Shown here: positions 27,386-33,784 of the stretch, piece by piece
Layout: each line of letters starts with the position of its first letter
Position numbering within the stretch: the first letter of the stretch is position 1
NCBI GenBank assembly: GCA_029565395.1
Contig: JAKQOG010000160.1
Span: 1 to 49,719 of the forward strand
DNA from: Candidatus Hydrogenedentota bacterium
GTDB lineage: Bacteria; Hydrogenedentota; Hydrogenedentia; Hydrogenedentales; CAILVY01
Length of the DNA stretch: 49,719 nucleotides
Direction of reading: 5' to 3'
Notes under the pieces: model-generated
Told to the model about the DNA's origin: nothing
The model's input: only the letters and a program-made list of their open reading frames with translations
The model's database searches: none
Position numbers and translations under genes: made by a program

Positions 27386-27919
27386 TCATTTTCTATTAAA
27401 TACGGTTTCGAAAGATATCTTAATACTTAATTTGTTGCTGATTATATTCAAACTTCGTGATGCTTCAGCTTGTTTTGTAACAGATGGCTTCACCGCATAA
27501 ATAATAGCTTCACCTTTTTCGCCTTCGAAATTAAATAGCTGCTCTGAAGGGAGTATGGCAAGATCTCGGCCATGATCATCTTTCTCGTGAGGTCCCTCAA
27601 CTCCATCAACGAGAAAAAACATCTTTTCGCTATTCCCATGAGAAATTTCCACCGCGAGTTTGAATCCTTCTTTAGAGGGTCGACCTGCAGACCATCGGTA
27701 AGGAATTTGTGGGGACAGCAAGACAGTTTGAATACCTGTTTCAGCATCTGTTGGCCTGGCAGCTAAAATTCCAAATAGCTTTACAGCGCCATTTTGGTTA
27801 ACATGAATCTCATCTGGTTTCAGAGTATATGACCCACGGCCCAAAACGGCTCCGCAAATTGGTGGAATGACAAGAAAAAAAATTACTACGACAATGATTA
27901 TCTTTAACGAATCAGACAT
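27386..27919 (-). CDS. Membrane-anchored hypothetical protein
   Basis: 177 residues from ATG 27919, with AAGGAGG 5 nt upstream; the frame is open to 28024. A single N-terminal helix (LKIIIVVVIFFLVIPPICGAV) anchors a soluble domain with strands such as GFKLAVEISHGNSEKMFFLV and GEAIIYAVKPSV. Family not recognised. Codon use is AT-richer than the neighbouring housekeeping genes, in line with acquired cargo. Its stop is about 70 bp before repeat copy E. Confidence 0.65.
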   Translation of the reverse strand: MSDSLKIIIVVVIFFLVIPPICGAVLGRGSYTLKPDEIHVNQNGAVKLFGILAARPTDAETGIQTVLLSPQIPYRWSAGRPSKEGFKLAVEISHGNSEKMFFLVDGVEGPHEKDDHGRDLAILPSEQLFNFEGEKGEAIIYAVKPSVTKQAEASRSLNIISNKLSIKISFETVFNRK

Positions 27920-28147
27920 TTTCCCTCCTTCAAAAATTCCTTTGCCCATCTCACTAGTATAAACTTTTTTCACCCTTAAGAGGGCAAAAACCAACCTATG
28001 AACATCCACAAAATTCTCATGCACATATTTTAAAATATACCATTTCTTGCTTGTTATACACCTACATACAAAATTATGTGCGAATAAACGCCTAATATTC
28101 GTCTCTTAACACTTCTTCTTAGAGGCTACTTCCGCCATGTTACGTCA

Positions 28148-28762
28148 TCAACGACGTAACCCGTCCATTATCCTTTTGGTTTCTCTGAGATCATGAATGT
28201 TGCGAAGACATGCATTATCCACAAGAAGGCCCACGGGATCATCTGCGGATTCCGCCGCTCGCCTCCGTATGATTCGCTCCGCCTCATCAAGATCTCCGGA
28301 CAGGATGGCTTTTTCATATTGCTTGTCCAGTTCCAGTCGTCGGGCCTTGTGAGCCGTCGCTTGCGCTTGCTTTGCTTTTTCTTCTTGAATGCGCCTGCGT
28401 TCCGCACGTTCCGCAGCGCGTTTCACTCTTTCGTCATCTTCATCAATTAATTGCTTGCATCCACATAAAAGACAGGCCGGGGAACTCTGCAAACCACGAT
28501 AGCCCTCACAAGAGGTCGCTTTTACGTACGCATCGAGAGACTCTTTCCAGGCTCCATTGAACTGCCGTTGACCGCATGATGTGCAACGCAATATCCCCGC
28601 CGGACGAAACAACCTAGAGATTAGATTCGGAAAAGCCTTCTTATGTGGCGGAATAAGTATCTTTATAGAACTCTTACAGTGTAAGCACGTTCCACTCTTA
28701 CCATAGTATTGTTCAGGAATCAGAAGTTCTTTTTGACATGATGAACACACATATTTCAGCAT
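28148..28762 (-). CDS. Zinc-ribbon hypothetical protein
   Basis: 204 residues. The N-terminus MLKYVCSSCQKEL and GTCLHCKSS form one four-Cys zinc ribbon; CTSCGQRQF with CLLCGCKQL forms a second. A charged helix about 110-165 (KRAAERAERRRIQEEKAKQA) is a likely coiled coil, followed by a short helical repeat (AILSGDLDEAERIIRRRA). Function unknown. AT-rich upstream region at 28763-28920. Confidence 0.6.
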   Translation of the reverse strand: MLKYVCSSCQKELLIPEQYYGKSGTCLHCKSSIKILIPPHKKAFPNLISRLFRPAGILRCTSCGQRQFNGAWKESLDAYVKATSCEGYRGLQSSPACLLCGCKQLIDEDDERVKRAAERAERRRIQEEKAKQAQATAHKARRLELDKQYEKAILSGDLDEAERIIRRRAAESADDPVGLLVDNACLRNIHDLRETKRIMDGLRR

Positions 28763-28922
28763 CGGACTACCTATAAGTTTATAAATACAAATGACATATT
28801 CACAACCAGCATCTCCAGAGTAGCCAAAATTTTATTCCTACTTATAGTCGCTTTCAATACGATACATTCGTAGTTCTTTATAACATAATATTAATCAACA
28901 GTAAACGTTGAGCCGGAAAATA

Positions 28923-28967
28923 GACTAACATAGTACATGTTGAATTTGCAAAACGTTGATGTTAGTC
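28923..28967. repeat. GACTAACA/TGTTAGTC inverted boxes, junction A
   Basis: Perfect 8-bp inverted repeat separated by 29 nt. The same pair recurs at 30206-30251 and 31202-31246 with 30- and 29-nt spacers, while the spacer sequence differs. Confidence 0.7.
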
Positions 28968-29007
28968 AGACTTCCCGCGTTTCTATCGTCTTCCCCTACT
29001 AGCCTCG

Positions 29008-29066
29008 GCGGCTCCAGACTAACAAGAAACAGGCTCAGAATATGTAAACAAGCACACCGAAGCCGC
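29008..29066. repeat. GCGGCTCC palindrome, junction A
   Basis: GCGGCT ... AGCCGC at the ends of a ~59-bp unit, with GAAACAGGCTC inside. It is the least well paired of three copies (others at 30292-30350 and 31287-31345). Confidence 0.55.
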
Positions 29067-29092
29067 AATATTTCCATGGGCAGATAATATAT

Positions 29093-29155
29093 TTTGTGTT
29101 CTATGTGCTCTTTGTGGCCAATACTCCGGATCTTTTGCCGCAAAGATCACAAAGA
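29093..29155. repeat. CTTTGTG hairpin repeat, junction A
   Basis: TTTGTGTTCTATGTGCTCTT and, after CCAATACTCCGGATCTTTTG, CCGCAAAGATCACAAAGAA form an imperfect stem-loop. Nearly identical to 26885-26945 in its left arm and loop. Confidence 0.6.
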
Positions 29156-29184
29156 ATAGTTGAGTCCCTTTATCGAATAGCGAT

Positions 29185-29262
29185 TTACTTCTCCAACCCC
29201 CGCACCACCGCCAAAAAAAGTCTCTGTTATCCGAAGTGACGTAGCGCATCGTGCCGCCCATG
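29185..29262 (-). pseudogene. 3'-end copy A of the deoxyhypusine-synthase-like gene
   Basis: On the minus strand it reads MGGTMRYVTSDNRDFF and then needs a one-base frameshift in a T-run to continue LAVVRGLEK and stop (TAA at 29185-29187). One-base loss marks decay. Confidence 0.82.
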
Positions 29263-29277
29263 CAGAAGATTCCGCAG

Positions 29278-29694
29278 TCATAGGTTCTTTTCAGAACCTT
29301 CCTTTTTGGTATTGCCATTTATTCTGGAGATAAACAACATCCATGCCTCTGTTAGCCATCCCCCGATTATCACCATTAAAGGCACAAGAATAAAACTAAA
29401 GAGGAAAAGCGATGGCGGGACAAAAAGCAAGGGCAGGTTGTTGCCCGCCTCCCCCGGAAGGCAATACAGTGCATAGACCACACAATATAGGACGCTGAAG
29501 GCAAAGATTAATTTCCAAAAGGGACGTCTCCGAAAGAGAAATCCCATGCCAAAAGCAGCAACGGGAAAGAATACCCACAACAGCAACAAGCTGTTAAACT
29601 CGACATATCCAATTCTTACACGGAACACCCAAAATGCAAACATGATCGTGATCATATTGATTGCAAATTGTATCCTTAGACGTCTTGATGCCAT
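29278..29694 (-). CDS. Small four-helix membrane protein
   Basis: 138 residues with hydrophobic segments at about 9-26, 33-52, 60-78 and 88-113 (FLFSFILVPLMVIIGGWL), and a lysine-rich tail. No family recognised. AGAAGAAAAAAG precedes the start. The stop codon lies about 16 bp before repeat copy A, the same relation as other cargo genes have to their copies. Confidence 0.6.
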   Translation of the reverse strand: MASRRLRIQFAINMITIMFAFWVFRVRIGYVEFNSLLLLWVFFPVAAFGMGFLFRRRPFWKLIFAFSVLYCVVYALYCLPGEAGNNLPLLFVPPSLFLFSFILVPLMVIIGGWLTEAWMLFISRINGNTKKEGSEKNL

Positions 29695-29752
29695 ACTTTT
29701 TTCTTCTGTTTATCGTAAATAATCGACGGGAGTGTGCATGGGAAACCCGATC

Positions 29753-29893
29753 CTATGGGACGGCCTCAAAAAGTGGACTGCGGCTCGCTTTACGATCAAA
29801 GGTCAATACCGTTTCAGCACCGCATTCATTCGCGTTAAGTGCGATAAGCAAGTCCGCGTATCTTACAAGAACGTTGGCGTCGAGCGCTTTCAC
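29753..29893 (-). pseudogene. VapC PIN toxin with an internal deletion
   Basis: A 46-codon frame starting with GTG that overlaps the antitoxin stop by 4 bp. The first 12 residues, VKALDANVLVRY, are a PIN-toxin N-terminus with its first catalytic Asp. The remaining 34 (ADLLIALNANECGAETVLTF, DRKASRSPLF) match a PIN C-terminus. Roughly 80 internal residues, with the middle acidic residues, are missing in frame. The nuclease cannot be active. Confidence 0.8.
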
Positions 29894-30138
29894 ATTTCGC
29901 CCTTCCGGCACGCATCCGCAATAGCTTCGTCCATTTCTTCAATAGTGGCTTTTACCGCGGTGCGTCCGGCAAGGCAACCAAACACCTCATCAGGACTGAA
30001 TGTTTTAGGGTAAAGCCGCACTGTTCCATCAGCATCGGCCTCAATACCCACGACATCACCCGGTTTGGCGTTTAATTTTGCCGCTATGTCAGCAGGCAGC
30101 CTCAGATCGCCGTTACTCAGTACAAGCGCGGTGTTCAT
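29890..30138 (-). CDS. AbrB/MazE-type antitoxin (VapB)
   Basis: 82 residues. MNTALVLSNGDLRLPADIAA, then KLNAKPGDVVGIEADADGTV, is a swapped-hairpin AbrB DNA-binding domain; the helical tail EEMDEAIADACRKGEM would bind the toxin. Start at 30138 with GAGGAAGG upstream. The antitoxin frame is intact although its toxin is gutted, so it may persist as a repressor or anti-addiction factor. Confidence 0.85.
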   Translation of the reverse strand: MNTALVLSNGDLRLPADIAAKLNAKPGDVVGIEADADGTVRLYPKTFSPDEVFGCLAGRTAVKATIEEMDEAIADACRKGEM

Positions 30139-30203
30139 GGCCTTCCTCACACATTTTTTCGATACTATTCTTTTGTTCTTGCTTAACGAGTATAACACAC
30201 ACC

Positions 30204-30253
30204 CTGACTAACACCCAATCTGCCCCAAGCCCACAATTCGCTGTGTTAGTCAG
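30204..30253. repeat. GACTAACA/TGTTAGTC inverted boxes, junction B
   Basis: Here the match extends to 11 bp, CTGACTAACAC with GTGTTAGTCAG, and the spacer is 28 nt. A second TGTTAG ... CTAACA pair follows at 30281-30308. Confidence 0.72.
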
Positions 30254-30291
30254 CATTCCCGCATTTCCAATATCTTCCCCTGTTAGTCTTC

Positions 30292-30350
30292 GCGGCTCCA
30301 AGCTAACATGAAACAGGCTCGAAATAGGAAGGCAGGAATGCTGGAGCCGC
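30292..30350. repeat. GCGGCTCCAG palindrome, junction B
   Basis: GCGGCTCCAA at the left and CTGGAGCCGC at the right pair over 9 of 10 bases across a 39-nt loop that contains GAAACAGGCTCGAAATAGG. Confidence 0.65.
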
Positions 30351-30400
30351 TGTACATCCTCTGCCATTCAATCGAGTCTATCTACTTATCCGCAACAGAT

Positions 30401-30523
30401 TTATTTCTCCAACCCCCGCACCAGCGCCAACAAAAAGTCCCTATTATCCGACGTCACATACCGCATCGTGTTGCCCATGCGGTTGAAGGATTTGTTGTAG
30501 CGCAAATAATAGTCGGTGTTATC
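30401..30523 (-). pseudogene. 3'-end copy B of the deoxyhypusine-synthase-like gene
   Basis: On the minus strand it reads DNTDYYLRYNKSFNRMGNTM, then RYVTSDNRDFLLALVRGLEK and TAA, with no frameshift or stop. Nearly every difference from the parent gene is synonymous or conservative, so the sequence was recently under protein-level selection. No start codon or 5' part is present. Confidence 0.88.
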
Positions 30524-30538
30524 CGTGCAATGGGCATA

Positions 30539-30775
30539 TCATTTTACCGCGATGACTGGGATGGGAAGTGTCTCCATGGGTCCGGTTGCTTCGGCAACGA
30601 CAGATTCCATTCGATGAGCCACTTCCGCGGTAAAGAACTGTTCGCCGCATTGCTGGCAAACGCCCGCCGGGACCCCCTCTAAAATATATAGTTGTCCGTG
30701 AACCCGGTAATCCACGCGTTGAATGCGCTCAACGACCTCACCGCCGCAATAGGAACAATCACCATAAGGTTGCAT
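30539..30775 (-). CDS. YgiT-type zinc-finger antitoxin (MqsA-like)
   Basis: 78 residues from ATG 30775 with AAGGA 8 nt upstream. Two CxxC pairs, CSYCGG (about 7-12) and CQQCGEQFF (about 40-48), bind zinc; the spacing and GEQFFTAEVAHRMESVV are typical of the YgiT family. The start overlaps the stop of the DUF4258 toxin as TAATG. Its C-terminal stop is about 16 bp from repeat copy B. Confidence 0.85.
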   Translation of the reverse strand: MQPYGDCSYCGGEVVERIQRVDYRVHGQLYILEGVPAGVCQQCGEQFFTAEVAHRMESVVAEATGPMETLPIPVIAVK

Positions 30776-31113
30776 TAGCGGTTCCTTTCGATTGGAGTTT
30801 TCCATTTTGGCAACGTCGGAATATACACAGTGATAATCACGAGCCAGGAATATCGGTTTCGTCCACAGACAACGTGGACCGGCCTTTGGATTATTTTGCA
30901 GCACACCTAACAGGATGAGCCACGTCCCGTGTCGGGATAGTTTTCAATAATCACACCATTTAATAACGCTTGTTCAACATCAGAAAGGGATAGACAATCA
31001 TTTCTCCGCTCATCCTCCGCATGCTTCGAAATGAGGTACTCGTGCTTGTGTACCCGTTCTCTTATCCACGCATCTGTCAGAGGCTCTTCCATATCGGAAT
31101 CCACAAATTTCAC
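30775..31113 (-). pseudogene. DUF4258 toxin interrupted by an amber codon
   Basis: From GTG 31113 the frame reads through ISKHAEDERRNDCLSLSDVE and ALLNGVIIENYPDTGRGSSC, meets TAG at 30907-30909, and then continues in frame with RPVHVVCGRNRYSWLVIITV and YIP up to TAA overlapping the antitoxin start. Both halves are typical of DUF4258 family toxins, which pair with YgiT antitoxins. A single nonsense change (for example TTG to TAG) would explain it. The truncated 68-residue product lacks the C-terminal half. Confidence 0.8.
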
Positions 31114-31201
31114 AACGTTAGAATGAGAATATCATTGTATCTTCCTGTCGCGCAAATACGGCACGAACCGGGGCGTTCAGCGATACTAATGCTCCATATC
31201 T

Positions 31202-31246
31202 GACTAACAGCACATCTTTCCGGGTGACAGAATGTTCGTGTTAGTC
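31202..31246. repeat. GACTAACA/TGTTAGTC inverted boxes, junction C
   Basis: Perfect 8-bp arms and a 29-nt spacer, which itself has a small ACAT/ATGT inner pair. A further TGTTAGTC stands at 31276-31283. Confidence 0.7.
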
Positions 31247-31286
31247 TGAATATTGGTGTTTCGCATGTCTTCCCCTGTTAGTCTTC

Positions 31287-31345
31287 GCGGCTCCAGGCTA
31301 AGATGAAACAAGCTCAAGAAATGAAGGCAAGTCCACTGGAGCCGC
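31287..31345. repeat. GCGGCTCCAG palindrome, junction C
   Basis: Perfect 10-bp arms GCGGCTCCAG/CTGGAGCCGC around 39 nt. The best preserved of three. Confidence 0.7.
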
Positions 31346-31370
31346 ACCATTTCCATGAGCATATACTATC

Positions 31371-31440
31371 TTTGTGTTCTATGCGTTCTTTGTGGTTGCT
31401 ATTCCGGATTATTGGCCACATAGAGCACAAAGACCACAAA
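31371..31440. repeat. CTTTGTG hairpin repeat, junction C
   Basis: Two arms of about 26 bp, TTTGTGTTCTATGCG... and its counterpart ending ...AGACCACAAA, pair at about 20 positions around GCTATTCCGGATTATT. Confidence 0.6.
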
Positions 31441-31460
31441 TATACTTCATATGGATGTTT

Positions 31461-31575
31461 TTAGATTAATCCCCGAAGCAGCGCCAATAAAAAGTCTCTA
31501 TTATCCGACGTTACATACCGCATCTCTCCGCCCATGCGGTTGAACGACTTGTTGTAGCGGCGGTAGCAGTCGGTC
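31461..31575 (-). pseudogene. 3'-end copy C of the deoxyhypusine-synthase-like gene
   Basis: On the minus strand it reads DCYRRYNKSFNRMGGEM, then RYVTSDNRDFLLALLRGLI and TAA. In frame, no stop, about 38 codons. It is the copy nearest to the intact gene and begins about 17 bp after the stop of the DUF4177 cargo gene. Confidence 0.88.
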
Positions 31576-31591
31576 CGCTATCTGTGCGCCG

Positions 31592-31735
31592 TCAGTCGAG
31601 TTGACGCTTGAAGTAGTGCCAAGTAAAGCAGGTGGTCACCAATTCCCAGCCTTCCTGACCGTACGAGTTCAGAATTCGCGTGGTGGTTTCACCCATACCA
31701 GCGATCCATACGCATTTGTACTCAAAACGTTTCAT
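31592..31735 (-). CDS. DUF4177-like small protein
   Basis: 47 residues: MKRFEYKCVWIAGMGETTTR, then ILNSYGQEGWELVTTCFTWH and YFKRQLD. The FEYK opening, the LN-YGQEGWELV core and the YFKR ending are the marks of DUF4177 proteins, whose function is unknown. AAGGAAGG lies just upstream. It sits between the stop of the intact deoxyhypusine-synthase-like gene and repeat copy C, and is undamaged. Confidence 0.75.
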   Translation of the reverse strand: MKRFEYKCVWIAGMGETTTRILNSYGQEGWELVTTCFTWHYFKRQLD

Positions 31736-31824
31736 GATATTCCTTCCTTTCGTTGCCCAGTGACGAATGAACGTTGCACGCTAGAGAAAAACTTAATCGT
31801 TCGCACGCTTGTTGCGGGATGTTC

Positions 31825-32931
31825 CTATTTCTCCAGTCCCCTGACCAGCGCCAGCAGGAAGTCACGATTATCCGCCGTTACATAGCGCATCGTGCCGCCC
31901 ATGCGGTTGAAGGATTTGTTGTAGCGGAGGTAGTAATCCGCATTGGTAATCGGCGGTTCGCCTTGGGTCCAGTCCCAGTGGGATTCCTGGAGGTCGACGA
32001 TGACCATGAAGTGGTTGTCGATGTGGGCGCCTTGCTGGATGGCGAGGTTTTGGGACATGGAGAGGGACTTCTCGAAAATCATCGGGGACATGACGGCGGA
32101 GCCGATGGAGAGATACACGCCGCCTTCTAGATTCGACACGTTTTTAGCATAAGCGAGGAAATCGCGTTCGGCGGCGCGCCCGATAGCCGCGCAGGAGTTC
32201 ATCGGGTGGCAGTAGATGATGTCGTGGCCGATCATGGGATGACTGGTGAAGGGGACCTTGAGGCGGTAGGCCGCCGCTTGCAATCCAAAACGCTTAAAGG
32301 GATGCGGCACGGCCAGGCGTCCGGGCTTGAGGTCAAATTTATACACAGCGTTCAGAAGGTCTGCGGCGGCCGCCACGTCCGCAGGATGGTTTCTCTCCAA
32401 ACCGTACGCGATTTTCTCCTTGATCTCCTTAATGGACGGAATATCCAGTCCTTCATTCTCCACAAACGCCCCGACGGCCTCTCCGTAGCCCATGCCGCGA
32501 TAGGCGCCGACAATAATCGCTAGATTGAGATAAAATCCCGTTTCCTGCCAGATGCCGAATTCGCCGCGCGCGACATTCCCGCGTACGTCTTCGCTGCTGT
32601 GGCCCTGGAAAGCGAATTCCCAATCGTGAATGATGCCCGCGCCGTTCGTGGCGAGATGCGTGATCCAGCCGTCTTCGATCAGTTTGATGAAGACCGGCGC
32701 GAGGCCGTTCTTGATCGCATGCGCGCCAAAGGTCAGCATACGCGATTTTCCCGCCTCACGCGCTTGTTTGATCCGTTGCACCGTCTCGTCAATGACCTTC
32801 TGCGCGGTCTCGGAAAACGGTTTTGGCTCGGCGTTGGGCAGCACGTGCTCTTTCTCGATATACACTTTATCTTTGCGCTGACTGAGCGGTTTGACATTCA
32901 ATGCATGACGATCAAATTGCGGATGAGGCAT
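31825..32931 (-). CDS. Deoxyhypusine synthase-like family protein
   Basis: 368 residues, GGAG before the start. Segments such as KSRMLTFGAHAIKNGLAPVF, THLATNGAGIIHDWEFAFQG and VYLSIGSAVMSPMIFEKSL suggest a Rossmann-type fold related to deoxyhypusine/homospermidine synthases, but the classical catalytic lysine could not be placed, so the activity is open. It lies 15 bp after the glycerophosphodiesterase gene, last in the alaS operon. The final ~115 bp, encoding YNKSFNRMGG through VRGLEK, recur four times downstream, so this gene's 3' end is the apparent anchor of the cassette region. Confidence 0.6.
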   Translation of the reverse strand: MPHPQFDRHALNVKPLSQRKDKVYIEKEHVLPNAEPKPFSETAQKVIDETVQRIKQAREAGKSRMLTFGAHAIKNGLAPVFIKLIEDGWITHLATNGAGIIHDWEFAFQGHSSEDVRGNVARGEFGIWQETGFYLNLAIIVGAYRGMGYGEAVGAFVENEGLDIPSIKEIKEKIAYGLERNHPADVAAAADLLNAVYKFDLKPGRLAVPHPFKRFGLQAAAYRLKVPFTSHPMIGHDIIYCHPMNSCAAIGRAAERDFLAYAKNVSNLEGGVYLSIGSAVMSPMIFEKSLSMSQNLAIQQGAHIDNHFMVIVDLQESHWDWTQGEPPITNADYYLRYNKSFNRMGGTMRYVTADNRDFLLALVRGLEK

Positions 32932-32946
32932 GGTGAGACTCCGTAG

Positions 32947-33768
32947 CTATTTCTGGGACGCGTTTTGTCCCTGGGATGCTTCTTGGTTGATTGTGGCGAG
33001 CACCTGTTGGCACAGATCGAGGGTGTCGGTCAGAATAAAATCGATTCCCGCCGCGGCCAGAGCGCGAATGGTGGCATCATCTTCCGCATGAAACCAATTC
33101 ACCTGAACGCCCGCCGCGTGCAGCCGCGCGACATCCGCGGCAAGGCTGTCATCGGCCTTCACACCGGCCAATTGGATAAAGTTCGCCTTTGAGGCAAGCG
33201 TGATGTCGATATACGCCTTTCGATCATTCCCCTGGCGGCTCATATTGCATACCATCAGATCCGGATATGGCTTGTGGACTTCCTCTATCTGTTCCTTGGA
33301 ACAGGCAAGGAAGCAATGGCCCGTGCGCCCCATGTCCACAATGACCTTGGCCGTGGCCGTAGCGATTCCCGGCCCATTTTTCAGATGCACGTTGCAAAGA
33401 ATTGTCGTAGGAATAACGTCCAATACTTCTTTCAGCGTGGGAACTTTCATGCCTTTGAATTTCGGATCAAACCAACCGCCGGCATCCAGCGCGCGAATTT
33501 CATCAAACGTAAGATCGACAATTTTCCCTTTGCCGTTCGTAGTGCGGTCCACGGTCGCATCGTGCATGATGACTAGGGCATTGTCCTTGGTCATTTGCAC
33601 GTCGAACTCGATCATGGGCGCTTTTTTCGCCACGGCGGATTCAAATGCGGGGATCGTGTTTTCCGGCGCCACCTTGTTATCGCCCCGATGCGCACAGGCC
33701 TGCGTCGAATAGGCCCCATACGGAACCAGCACGCAAAACAAAAACAGGAAAATGGCTGTTTTTCTCAT
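32947..33768 (-). CDS. Glycerophosphodiester phosphodiesterase, exported
   Basis: 273 residues with a signal peptide (about 1-22). Catalytic features of the GDPD TIM barrel: CAHRGDNKVAPENTIPAF with His and the Glu-Asn pair, IEFDVQMTKD with metal-binding Glu and Asp, and VIMHDATVDRTTNG with the second His. Splits glycerophosphodiesters to glycerol-3-phosphate and alcohols; the periplasmic location suggests phospholipid scavenging. Gaps of 16 and 15 bp to its neighbours place it in one transcript with alaS and the deoxyhypusine-synthase-like gene. Confidence 0.9.
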   Translation of the reverse strand: MRKTAIFLFLFCVLVPYGAYSTQACAHRGDNKVAPENTIPAFESAVAKKAPMIEFDVQMTKDNALVIMHDATVDRTTNGKGKIVDLTFDEIRALDAGGWFDPKFKGMKVPTLKEVLDVIPTTILCNVHLKNGPGIATATAKVIVDMGRTGHCFLACSKEQIEEVHKPYPDLMVCNMSRQGNDRKAYIDITLASKANFIQLAGVKADDSLAADVARLHAAGVQVNWFHAEDDATIRALAAAGIDFILTDTLDLCQQVLATINQEASQGQNASQK

Positions 33769-33784
33769 GGATATAGTCTTTCGG

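Noticed and set aside
28923..31246. Classical integron attC sites
   Set aside because: Core boxes GACTAAC/GTTAGTC do not match the RYYYAAC/GTTRRRY consensus exactly, no IntI is present, and a coding 3' end is part of the repeat, so the label is kept as an analogy only.
27244..31600. CRISPR array
   Set aside because: Repeats are few, long, diverged and spaced 0.9-1.9 kb apart with genes between; no short regular repeat-spacer pattern or cas gene is present.
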